Shown in pieces: positions 25,737-33,324 of a stretch of DNA of 52,048 nt. The notes under the pieces were generated by a model. It had not been told where the DNA came from and searched no databases. It saw nothing but the letters and a program-made list of their open reading frames with translations. Numbering within the stretch: position 1 is the stretch's first letter; the number at the start of each line of letters is the position of its first letter. This stretch comes from an uncultured Bacteroidales bacterium. Lineage in GTDB: Bacteria; Bacteroidota; Bacteroidia; Bacteroidales; Bacteroidaceae. The stretch lies in NCBI GenBank assembly GCA_902781515.1, contig CACZJU010000005.1, positions 92,911 to 144,958 of the forward strand. The letters run 5' to 3'. Made by a program: the position numbers and the translations under genes.

Positions 25737-25989
25737 CTGTAACGGGTGTAACGGCCATGTGAGGAAGTGTCTGATTATCAGCGCTTTGGTGCGAAAGCGT
25801 TACAAGCGTTACACCCGTTACACCTTTTTCTGTGCCATTTCCCAACTACGCCGTTTACTGTTATTATTAATTATTATATATAATTATATATAGATATATA
25901 GATATAGATAGTAAGTGGAGAGGGCGGGCAGGCGAAGACCACGCGATTTTTGCTGTAACGGGTGTAACGCCTGTAACGCCTGTAACGCC
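25737..25989. repeat. Clustered TGTAACGSS 9-bp repeats in both orientations
   Basis: Direct 9-bp copies of TGTAACGCC or TGTAACGGG are found at 25739-25756, inverted copies (CCCGTTACA type) at 25796-25823, and four direct copies at 25953-25989. The right cluster is bracketed by GGGCGGGCAGG (25922 on) and CCTGCCCGTCC (25989 on). A long AT-only stretch (25859-25910) lies between the inner and right clusters. The arrangement of iterons next to an AT-rich stretch resembles a protein-binding or origin-like region, but no replication gene is near. Confidence 0.65.
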
Positions 25990-26030
25990 CTGCCCGTCCT
26001 ACGCCAACAAGACCTAGTCCTTATTGCCAT

Positions 26031-26252
26031 AGGTTGCAGAACCTGTGACAATAAGTTCGCCAACCTATCGCCATAGGTTCTAGAACCTTTGGCTGTAGGT
26101 TATATTAACCTAGCATAGATAATATTAACCTATGGGCATAGATAATAATAATCTGTTTTGCCAGAAAATTGTTGTAATTCTGACAATCGGTAAAGGTTAC
26201 AGACCTTATGACAACAAGACCTAGGTCTTATGGCGATAAGGTCTAGGTCTTA
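26031..26252. repeat. Array of short palindromes of AGGTT...AACCT and AGACCTAGGTCT type
   Basis: Palindromes AGGTTGCAGAACCT (26031-26044), AGGTTCTAGAACCT (26075-26088), AGGTTATATTAACCT (26097-26111) and AAGACCTAGGTCTT (26216-26229) with a diverged copy at 26238-26252 lie in a stretch without coding potential. The surrounding sequence repeats CCATAGG and CATAGATAATA motifs. From 26260 to 26360 two diverged copies of a unit ending GAGGATAGGCGG follow. Function unknown. Confidence 0.6.
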
Positions 26253-26360
26253 GGGGGAGGTAATCGTATCTCTGACCTGCGGCGAGGATAGGCGGTGGCT
26301 TGGGAAAAGGTATCGTACCTTTGAGCCTACTTCGTAGTCTCGAGGATAGGCGGCACCTCG

Positions 26361-26499
26361 GCAATGCGAAATAAATGGGACAACAGCTTTGCTGTTTATT
26401 GCTGCCGCAACGTCATTATGCTTCCTGTAAGAAATATCATGCCGTCAGCATGTATTTCTCTCAGCAAGTATAATTTAAGTCCCATTTATTTGGTATTGC
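26361..26499. repeat. 139-bp element with 21-bp inverted repeats overlapping a promoter
   Basis: The left arm (26361-26381) and right arm (26479-26499) are inverted repeats matching at 19 of 21 positions; the shared core is GTCCCATTTATTT. The inside holds a further 12-bp hairpin (AGAAATA...CATGC / GCATG...TATTTCT, near 26430-26463) and no gene. The -33 box of the flippase promoter lies in the right arm. Either a MITE-like insertion or an invertible DNA segment. Confidence 0.55.
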
Positions 26500-26520
26500 G
26501 CTCGGTTTGCACTATCTTTG
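26489..26520 (+). promoter_or_regulatory. Promoter of the polysaccharide flippase gene
   Basis: TTTG at 26489-26492 and TATCTTTG at 26513-26520 with a 20-base spacer: a perfect Bacteroidetes promoter. The spacer CGCTCGGTTTGCAC is nearly shared with the guaA promoter at 50372-50403. The transcript leader to the ATG would be about 12 bases. Confidence 0.8.
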
Positions 26521-26538
26521 TCGACCGATTTGCGAAAG

Positions 26539-28026
26539 ATGGAAAGAAGGGAAGCAGATGACAGCTATCGCCACGTACTGAAGTACACGAGTATATTTGG
26601 TGGAGTGCAGGGCTTGAAGATGCTTGTTACGTTGCTTCGTAACAAGCTGACTTCTTATCTTCTTGGCAAAGCGGGAATGGGCATCAACGCCATTTTCCTG
26701 AACATTTCCGAAATCATAAATTCGTGGACAAACTTCGGTATTCCCTTCTATGCGGTGCGCCGTTTGTCGGAACTGTACGAAGAGGGTAGTGATGACGATT
26801 TGCGTCGTTTCGTGGGTGTCATCCGTACTTGGAGTGTATGGTCGGCTTTGTTGGGTGGAATGCTGTGTTTTGTTTTTGCCTCGTGGCTCAATACCCACTA
26901 TTTCCCCTCTGGCGAAAATCATACGCTGGAGATTCTTTTCCTTTCCATTTTCGTTGCCTCCATACCGATTGAGGCTGTAGAATGTTCTATTCTGAAGGGT
27001 ATGCGACGGCTTCGTACGGTTGCGTATATAGAGATTCTGTGCGCTCTTTCGACATTTGTTTTCACTATTCCGATATACTATTTCCTGGGATTTCGCGGCA
27101 TTATCCTTTCCATCATTTTGTGTGGTTGGGCTATGGCGTTGATACATCTCTATTTCTCCACGCGTATATACAGGTATAGCATCAGTCTTTTCTCCATTGA
27201 TGTGATTCGTGAGGGATGGCCGCTCATTCGCATAGGTATTCCCTATGTGCTGGCAGGTGCAGTTACGGCTATGGCTACGGGCGAGGTGCTTAGCTATCTC
27301 AACGATGCTGAGCAGGTGGGGCTTTACAAGGCAGGATTCGGTCTTTTGCTCATATGTTCTTCGGTGGTTATGATGGCGCTGGATACCGACTATTTCCCAC
27401 GTCTCTCCAGTGTGAATCACGATATGCAACGTCTCAATCATGCTGTTAATCAGCAGGTTGATGTAGGTGTGCTGTTGATGGCTCCTATCCTCATTCTGTT
27501 TGTTCTGACAATGCCGTTGCTAATCAGGATTCTGCTTACTGCGGAGTTCCTTCCTATAGCCCCTATGGTCTATTGTGCTGTGTTCTATGCGTTCCTGCAT
27601 ATAATCATAGTGCCTATCGGCTATACATCGGCTGCCCGTGGTGACCTCTGGCTCTATTTTATTGTTGAGGTAGTTTACGACATAGCCTTTGTGCTGGCGG
27701 TGCGTTACGGCTATTCCCAGATGGGACTCATTGGAGCCGGCATAGCTCTCTCTGTCGTTGCACTTTTCGACTTGATTCTGGTGGGATGTGTCTTCGGATT
27801 GTATTACAAAATATCCCTTCGTCGTCAGACTGTAGGAATTATCCTGCTTCAAGGTACGTTGCTGTTTATGACGGTGGCTGCATGTCTGTGGCTGGTTCCT
27901 GCTTGGAGATTGCCATTGGGAGCAGTGCTGTTTGCTTTGTCCTTGATGTTCTCGTGGCACCGTTTATCTCCCGAGATTCCTGTATTGGCAAGGATTCGCA
28001 ACATGTTCCTTCGCAGTAAGGACTAA
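26539..28026 (+). CDS. Polysaccharide/lipid-linked oligosaccharide flippase (Wzx-like, MOP superfamily)
   Basis: 495 residues from ATG 26539. The frame is open to a TTG at 26518, but this lies in the -7 box of the promoter and cannot be the start. The protein has about 12-14 membrane segments and the start typical of O-antigen translocases: HVLKYTSIFGGVQGLKMLVTLLRNKL, then LLGKAGMGINAIFLN. These proteins flip undecaprenyl-linked glycans across the inner membrane. No glycosyltransferase gene is nearby, so it is an orphan flippase with its own promoter; capsule, O-antigen or exopolysaccharide precursor could be the cargo. Confidence 0.82.
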   Translation: MERREADDSYRHVLKYTSIFGGVQGLKMLVTLLRNKLTSYLLGKAGMGINAIFLNISEIINSWTNFGIPFYAVRRLSELYEEGSDDDLRRFVGVIRTWSVWSALLGGMLCFVFASWLNTHYFPSGENHTLEILFLSIFVASIPIEAVECSILKGMRRLRTVAYIEILCALSTFVFTIPIYYFLGFRGIILSIILCGWAMALIHLYFSTRIYRYSISLFSIDVIREGWPLIRIGIPYVLAGAVTAMATGEVLSYLNDAEQVGLYKAGFGLLLICSSVVMMALDTDYFPRLSSVNHDMQRLNHAVNQQVDVGVLLMAPILILFVLTMPLLIRILLTAEFLPIAPMVYCAVFYAFLHIIIVPIGYTSAARGDLWLYFIVEVVYDIAFVLAVRYGYSQMGLIGAGIALSVVALFDLILVGCVFGLYYKISLRRQTVGIILLQGTLLFMTVAACLWLVPAWRLPLGAVLFALSLMFSWHRLSPEIPVLARIRNMFLRSKD

Positions 28027-28076
28027 GTCCTTAGGAACTACGGATTTACGGAACTACGGAATCACGGAAAAATAAA

Positions 28077-28107
28077 AGCCTCCCCAAGCACATTGCTCAG
28101 GGAGGCT
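28077..28107. terminator. Bidirectional terminator between flippase and MFS genes
   Basis: AGCCTCCC (28077-28084) pairs with GGGAGGCT (28100-28107), with inner AGC/GCT pairing; A-rich before and T-rich after, so it serves both converging genes. Confidence 0.85.
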
Positions 28108-28138
28108 CTTTCAATTATCAATTATCAATTATCAATTC
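28108..28138. repeat. TTATCAA tandem repeat at the 3' end of the MFS gene
   Basis: Four 7-bp units of AATTATC fill the space between the terminator and the MFS stop codon. Confidence 0.6.
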
Positions 28139-28139
28139 T

Positions 28140-29555
28140 TTAGCCTTTAATGTTCGGCAGTTCGAGACCGTACTGCTTGCGGCGGTCGAGAGCCTTAAGG
28201 TAGAGAGCAAAGATGAGTGCGAGAACACCGAATCCTGCGAACACTACCAAGGGAACTGTGTAGTTGTAGGGGATGAAGTCGGCACCCGCTTCTTTAGCTG
28301 CAATGACGGCAGGGTTGTCGGCATTGGTGGAAGCCAGCAGATTACCGATAATCTTGGGAACGAAGCACAGTCCTATGTTCTGCACCCAGAAGATGAGGCA
28401 GTAGGCAGAGCCGAGCACCTTTTCGTCGATAATCTTGGGGACAGAAGGCCACAGGGCTGCAGGCACGAGGGCAAAGCTGATGCCAAGCAGCACGATGGTG
28501 CTGTAGGCCAGTACCGGGCTCTTGGTCTCTGGCAGCACAAAGGCAAAGATGAGGTGACAGCAGATGAGCAGCAGAGAGCCGCCGATGAGCATTGTTGCCC
28601 CCTTACCCTTGCGGTCAAGGAAGTTGCCAAGGAACGGTGTGATGGCTGCTGCGCCGATGGGGAACCAACGGAAGATGTTGGCAGCGGCCTCCGGTGTGAT
28701 GCCGTCGAGGTTGCACTGCAGCATGTTTGCTCCGTAGCGCTGGAAGGGGAAGATGGCTGAATAATAGAGCACGCAAAGCAGGGCTACAATCCAGAACACC
28801 TGACTGCGGAAGATGGTAAGGATGTCGGAGAACTTGAACTCCTCTTCGGCGTCGTGCTCAACTCCGGTAACACCCAGCTCGCGGTCGAACTTGCGGTCGA
28901 AGACGGTGAATACCGAGTATGTAATCAGTCCGATGAGCAGCAGAACTGTGCAGAAACCCACAGGAGCTACCACAGAGCCCATCTTAGAGGCGATGATGGG
29001 AGAGATGGAGAAGATGGCGAACACACCCACACGAGCAATAGCCATTTCGAGTCCCATAGCGAGAGCCATCTCCTTGCCCTTGAACCACTTGGCAATGGCC
29101 TTACTAACTGTTGTGCCTGCCATTTCGCAGCCGCAACCGAATACCATGAAGCCCAGTGATGCCATCTTGGCTGAGGCAGGCAGACTTACCCACCACGAGT
29201 TGAGCCACTCTGCCATTCCTGTTGTCTGGAACCAGTCGGTGATGCCGACATACTTGATAGCGGCTCCGATGAACATCATTGAGGCAGACAATACGCCTGT
29301 GAAGCGCACGCCCATCTTGTCGAGGATGATGCCGGCAAGAATGAGGAAGCCAAATACATTGAGGATGTACTCCGATGCGGCGTAGGTGCCGAAGATGTCG
29401 GGAGTCCAACCACGTTCACTCTCCACCAGTGCCTGAATGGGGCTCATGACATCTACGAACATGTATCCGAAGAACATGGTGGAGGCAATGAGCACGAGCA
29501 CTGTCCAGCGCATAGCAGCGCTGTCGTTCATTTTCTTTGCAATTGTTTCTGACAT
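28140..29555 (-). CDS. Major facilitator superfamily transporter
   Basis: 471 residues with about 12 membrane segments. The start MRWTVLVLIASTMFFGYMFVD and the loop after segment 2, GIILDKMGVRFTGVL, carry the MFS motif A type signature (DRxGxR-like). A second such loop is LGNFLDRKGKGATMLIGG after segment 8. Substrate unknown; the sequence is of a Bacteroidetes group related to anion or dicarboxylate transporters, which is a weak hint only. It is encoded 73 bases behind an exported S9 peptidase in the same direction, so it could take up peptides or amino acids released by it. Confidence 0.8.
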   Translation of the reverse strand: MSETIAKKMNDSAAMRWTVLVLIASTMFFGYMFVDVMSPIQALVESERGWTPDIFGTYAASEYILNVFGFLILAGIILDKMGVRFTGVLSASMMFIGAAIKYVGITDWFQTTGMAEWLNSWWVSLPASAKMASLGFMVFGCGCEMAGTTVSKAIAKWFKGKEMALAMGLEMAIARVGVFAIFSISPIIASKMGSVVAPVGFCTVLLLIGLITYSVFTVFDRKFDRELGVTGVEHDAEEEFKFSDILTIFRSQVFWIVALLCVLYYSAIFPFQRYGANMLQCNLDGITPEAAANIFRWFPIGAAAITPFLGNFLDRKGKGATMLIGGSLLLICCHLIFAFVLPETKSPVLAYSTIVLLGISFALVPAALWPSVPKIIDEKVLGSAYCLIFWVQNIGLCFVPKIIGNLLASTNADNPAVIAAKEAGADFIPYNYTVPLVVFAGFGVLALIFALYLKALDRRKQYGLELPNIKG

Positions 29556-29565
29556 TTTTTTATAA

Positions 29566-29628
29566 TTACGAATTACGAGTTACGAAATATGAATTACGAA
29601 ATATGAAATACGAATTACGAATTACGAT
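29566..29628 (-). repeat. ACGAATT/ACGAAAT tandem repeat between the S9 peptidase and MFS genes
   Basis: The gap consists almost entirely of 8-9-bp units of the type AATTACGA / AATATGA. It is the 5' leader of the MFS gene, and no promoter is seen in it. Confidence 0.65.
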
Positions 29629-31836
29629 TTACTTGGAGAGCCAGCGGGCGAGCCAGTTGAAGTAGGTGCGCTGCCAGAGGATGCCGTTCTGAGGTTTCAG
29701 CACCCAGTGGTTTTCATCGGGGAAGATGAGCAACTGTGCCTCGATGCCGCGCATACGGGCAGCATTGAAGGCGCTCATACCCTGTGTGGCATTAATGCGA
29801 TAATCCTTCTCGCCGTGTATGCAGAGTATGGGTGTATCCCACTTATCGACAAAGCGATGAGGCGAGTTCTCGTAGGTCTTCTTGGCGCGTGCTGTCTTGT
29901 CCACATTCCAAGGTGCATCGTCGTATTCCCAGTTCGAGAACCAGTTTTCTTCCGTCTCTGTGTACATAGCTTCGAGGTTGAAGGCTCCGTCGTGGGCAAT
30001 GAAGCACTTGAAACGTCCTTCGTGATGTCCTGCCAGATAATATACGCTGAAGCCTCCGAACGAAGCACCAACGGCTCCAAGACGGTCGCGGTCAACATAG
30101 GGCAGATTGTCGCAGGCATCGTCGATGGCTGCCAGATAGTCGCGCATGCACTGACCAGTCCAGTCGCCAGAAATCTCTTCCTGCCAAGCAAGTCCGAAGC
30201 CGGGCAGACCGTGACGGTTGGGAGCAATGATGACGTAGCCCTGTGCAGCCATAATCATGAAGTTCCAACGATAGCTCCAGAACTGAGAAACGGGGCTCTG
30301 AGGTCCACCTTCACAGAAGAGCAGGGTGGGGTACTTCTTATTCGGGTCGAAGTGAGGCGGTTTGATAATCCAGTAGTGCATGTCCTCGCCAGTAGTTGTC
30401 TTTATCCAACGGGCTTCACTGCTTCCTGCTGCTATCTGGGAGAGGATGTGGTCATTTTCATGAGTAACCTGAGAGAGCTCTACTATAGTATCACCAAGCA
30501 CAGATGCGAGATAGAGGTCGGCAGGGTGCATGTAGTCGTGACGCTCCAAGAGAAGAGTAGCGCTCTTCATGTTTCCCTTTGTGGTGGCTCCAGTCGTCGC
30601 ATCATTCTCTTTGGTCTGCACAAGTGCCAGCGAACCAAAGTCGGCCTGATAGTTCGAGAGCTGCTTTACGTTGCCTTCGAGGTCTGTGCGATAGAGGTTC
30701 TCCGTTGCGTGCCATACTCCGAGGAAGTAGATGGTCTTGGAATCGGGAGCCCAAACAAAGTCGTCAACATTAGAGTCGAAGGATTCTGTTACATACTGCT
30801 TCTTGCCTGTTGCCAGTTCATAAACGCAAAGACGCAGACGGTCGGCTTCATATCCGTCGCGCTCCATACTTGTCCAAGCAAGATACTTGCCATCGGGCGA
30901 GAACTTAGGATTCTGGTCGTAACCCACTTGAAGGTCTTCTTCCATGTGGTTGATGGGCTGGTCCTTCAATGTTTTAGTAGGGTCGGATTCAGGCAGGTCA
31001 ACACCTTCTTTGCAGAGATTCATATTGCGGTCGATGGTTCCTTCTTCAGCATCGAGGTCGAAAAGGAAGATGTCGCTATCGGTGGATATGCTCATCTCAA
31101 GACCTGTCTTGGTGCGGCAGGTATATGCAATCTTTCGTGAATCTGTGCTCCAAGCCAGTTGCTCTATGCCGCCAAATGGCTCCATCGGGCATTCGAAAGG
31201 CATTCCTTCGAGGATGTCTTTGCCTTCTTCTGCGATGGCAAAGCCATCACCTACAGAGAATACAAAGGGGTGGGGGATGCTTTCTACATAGTGGTCCCAA
31301 TGGCGATACATGAGGTCAGTAACCAATCGTCCTGTAGCCTTGGGAAGGTCACTTGGATTCTCCTGAATGATATCGTGATAGGGCACTTGCTTGATGATAA
31401 TCACCTTCTTCTGGTCGGGTGAGAAGAGGAAACCTTCTACTTCGCCGTCGGTCTTTGTCAACTGCTTGCGTCCCTTGCCGTTGGCGTTCATCGTCCACAC
31501 TTCGCCTTTAGAGGCAAAAGCCAAACGGTCGTCGGATAGCCATACAGGGTCTGAACCAAGACCTAACATGTTGGCAACGGAATCGCCAATTGTCTGGCAA
31601 TATAGAACGGCGTTGCTACGATTCTCTTCAACGCTGTAGTAGCTTACCTGATAGGCAACCTTTGAGCCATCGGGGCTGACGCTGTATGAACCTATGCGTC
31701 CCATTGCCCACAGGGCTTCGGGAGTCATTACGTCGCTCTCCAGTTTAATATTACTACGAGTGATAATGTTCTCGTCTTGCTTTGTACAGGATGCCATAAT
31801 GCTCACTGCTAATAAAAGGAATAGGATTTTTTTCAT
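29629..31836 (-). CDS. S9 family prolyl oligopeptidase-type peptidase, lipoprotein
   Basis: 735 residues. MKKILFLLLAVSIMASC is a lipoprotein signal with Cys17. The first 450 residues form a WD-like beta-propeller (repeated WSTDSRKIAY, FSPDGKYLAW and WAPDSKTIYF units), the last 260 an alpha/beta hydrolase with Ser592 (GASFGG), Asp678 (HGEKDYRI) and His710 (DENHWVLKP). This fits dipeptidyl or acylaminoacyl peptidases that trim oligopeptides. The enzyme probably faces the periplasm. It follows the DUF1846 gene by three bases, in an operon starting with yidC. Confidence 0.9.
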   Translation of the reverse strand: MKKILFLLLAVSIMASCTKQDENIITRSNIKLESDVMTPEALWAMGRIGSYSVSPDGSKVAYQVSYYSVEENRSNAVLYCQTIGDSVANMLGLGSDPVWLSDDRLAFASKGEVWTMNANGKGRKQLTKTDGEVEGFLFSPDQKKVIIIKQVPYHDIIQENPSDLPKATGRLVTDLMYRHWDHYVESIPHPFVFSVGDGFAIAEEGKDILEGMPFECPMEPFGGIEQLAWSTDSRKIAYTCRTKTGLEMSISTDSDIFLFDLDAEEGTIDRNMNLCKEGVDLPESDPTKTLKDQPINHMEEDLQVGYDQNPKFSPDGKYLAWTSMERDGYEADRLRLCVYELATGKKQYVTESFDSNVDDFVWAPDSKTIYFLGVWHATENLYRTDLEGNVKQLSNYQADFGSLALVQTKENDATTGATTKGNMKSATLLLERHDYMHPADLYLASVLGDTIVELSQVTHENDHILSQIAAGSSEARWIKTTTGEDMHYWIIKPPHFDPNKKYPTLLFCEGGPQSPVSQFWSYRWNFMIMAAQGYVIIAPNRHGLPGFGLAWQEEISGDWTGQCMRDYLAAIDDACDNLPYVDRDRLGAVGASFGGFSVYYLAGHHEGRFKCFIAHDGAFNLEAMYTETEENWFSNWEYDDAPWNVDKTARAKKTYENSPHRFVDKWDTPILCIHGEKDYRINATQGMSAFNAARMRGIEAQLLIFPDENHWVLKPQNGILWQRTYFNWLARWLSK

Positions 31837-31839
31837 GAT

Positions 31840-33303
31840 TTATTTCTTCCTTAACGGATCGCAGGTGAGTCCGCAACCCAGTTTCTTGAATATCTTACGG
31901 TCAACTTCGCTAAGCAGGACTGTGCTGTGAACCTGACAGTCGCGCAGTTTGGGCAGTTGTTCGAGGGCAATGCGACAGTTCTCGTCGTGAGGAGACAAAA
32001 CACTCAAAGCCACCAGCACTTCGTCGGTGTGCAGTCGTGGATTCTTCCCACCAAGATATTCGGTCTTTGTCTTCTGAATAGGCTCGATGAGGCTCTGGGG
32101 GATGAGTTTCTTCTCGTGGTCAATGTCGCCAAGATTCTTCATCGCATTCAGCAGCAGGGCAGCACTGCAACCCAGCAGAGTTGATGACTTGGCGGTGATG
32201 ATGGTACCGTCCTCAAGTTCTATTGCTGCAGCCGAATGACCAGTTTCGAGCTTACGTTCGTAAGCGGCAGTAGTAACACGACGATAGGCTGTGGTTATCT
32301 TTGCCTGATTGAAAAGCAGACGAATCTTGCTCACCTCCTTCTCGTTGTCGGCTCCTTCTGCCAGCTTGTTTGTTGCGGTATAGTAACGACGGATGATTTC
32401 CTGTTTCGATGCCTCGCAGCATGCTTCGTCGTCGGAGATGCAGAAACCTACCATATTCACGCCCATATCTGTGGGCGACTTGTATGGATTTTCGCCGTAG
32501 ATGCCTTCGAACAGGGCATTCAGGACGGGGAATATTTCAATATCACGATTGTAATTGACTGCCGTCTTGCCGTAGGCCTCAAGATGGAAGGGGTCAATCA
32601 TGTTGACATCGTTGAGGTCGGCTGTTGCAGCCTCGTAGGCGATGTTCACAGGATGCTTCAGGGGCAGGTTCCAAACGGGGAAGGTCTCGAACTTGGCATA
32701 TCCTGCATGTATTCCTCGCTTGTTCTCGTTGTAGAGCTGACTGAGGCAGGTTGCCATCTTGCCGCTGCCCGGACCTGGAGCTGTTACAATTACAAGTGGG
32801 CGAGTGGTCTCCACGTAGTCGTTCTTGCCAAAGCCTGCATCGCTGGCAATGAGGTCAACATTGTGGGGATAGCCATCGATGATGTAATGTACGTACGACT
32901 TTATTCCCATTCGTTCCAGACGATGACGGAACTGGTCGGCGGCGTGCTGACCGCTGTAGTGTGTGATTACTACGCTACCAACCATAAACTGACGGTTCAT
33001 GAACTCATCGCGCAGACGAAGCACATCCTCGTCGTAGGTAATGCCAAGGTCTGCTCTTACCTTGTTCTTCTCAATGTCCTCGGCGCTGATGACGATTACT
33101 ATTTCGAGCTGGTCTCTAAGTTGACCAAACATGCGCAGTTTGGAATCGGGCTTGAAACCTGGCAATACTCGCGAAGCATGATGGTCGTCGAACAGTTTTC
33201 CGCCAAGTTCCAGATAGAGCTTACCGTCGAACTTTGCGATTCGTTCGCGTATGTGTTCGCTTTGTATCTTGAGATATTTCTCGTTGTCGAATCCTATCTT
33301 CAT
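31840..33303 (-). CDS. DUF1846 family protein
   Basis: 487 residues from the ATG at 33303; an in-frame TTG at 33312 adds three residues and is less likely. The protein is highly conserved in type: [19 protein letters not shown] at the start, [20 protein letters not shown], then [20 protein letters not shown], and a C-terminal half with [18 protein letters not shown]. The GPGSGK stretch looks like a phosphate-binding loop. The family is widespread in Firmicutes and Bacteroidetes without established function. Here it lies between yidC and an exported peptidase. Confidence 0.85.
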   Translation of the reverse strand: [487 protein letters not shown]

Positions 33304-33324
33304 ATTTGACAATTTGATAAATTC

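Noticed and set aside
25612-25893. 93-residue frame across the TGTAACG repeats
   Set aside because: Cysteine-rich repeat translation with no homology and a terminator at its start; probably not coding.
26518-26538. TTG start of the flippase at 26518
   Set aside because: It lies within the -7 box, upstream of the expected transcript start.
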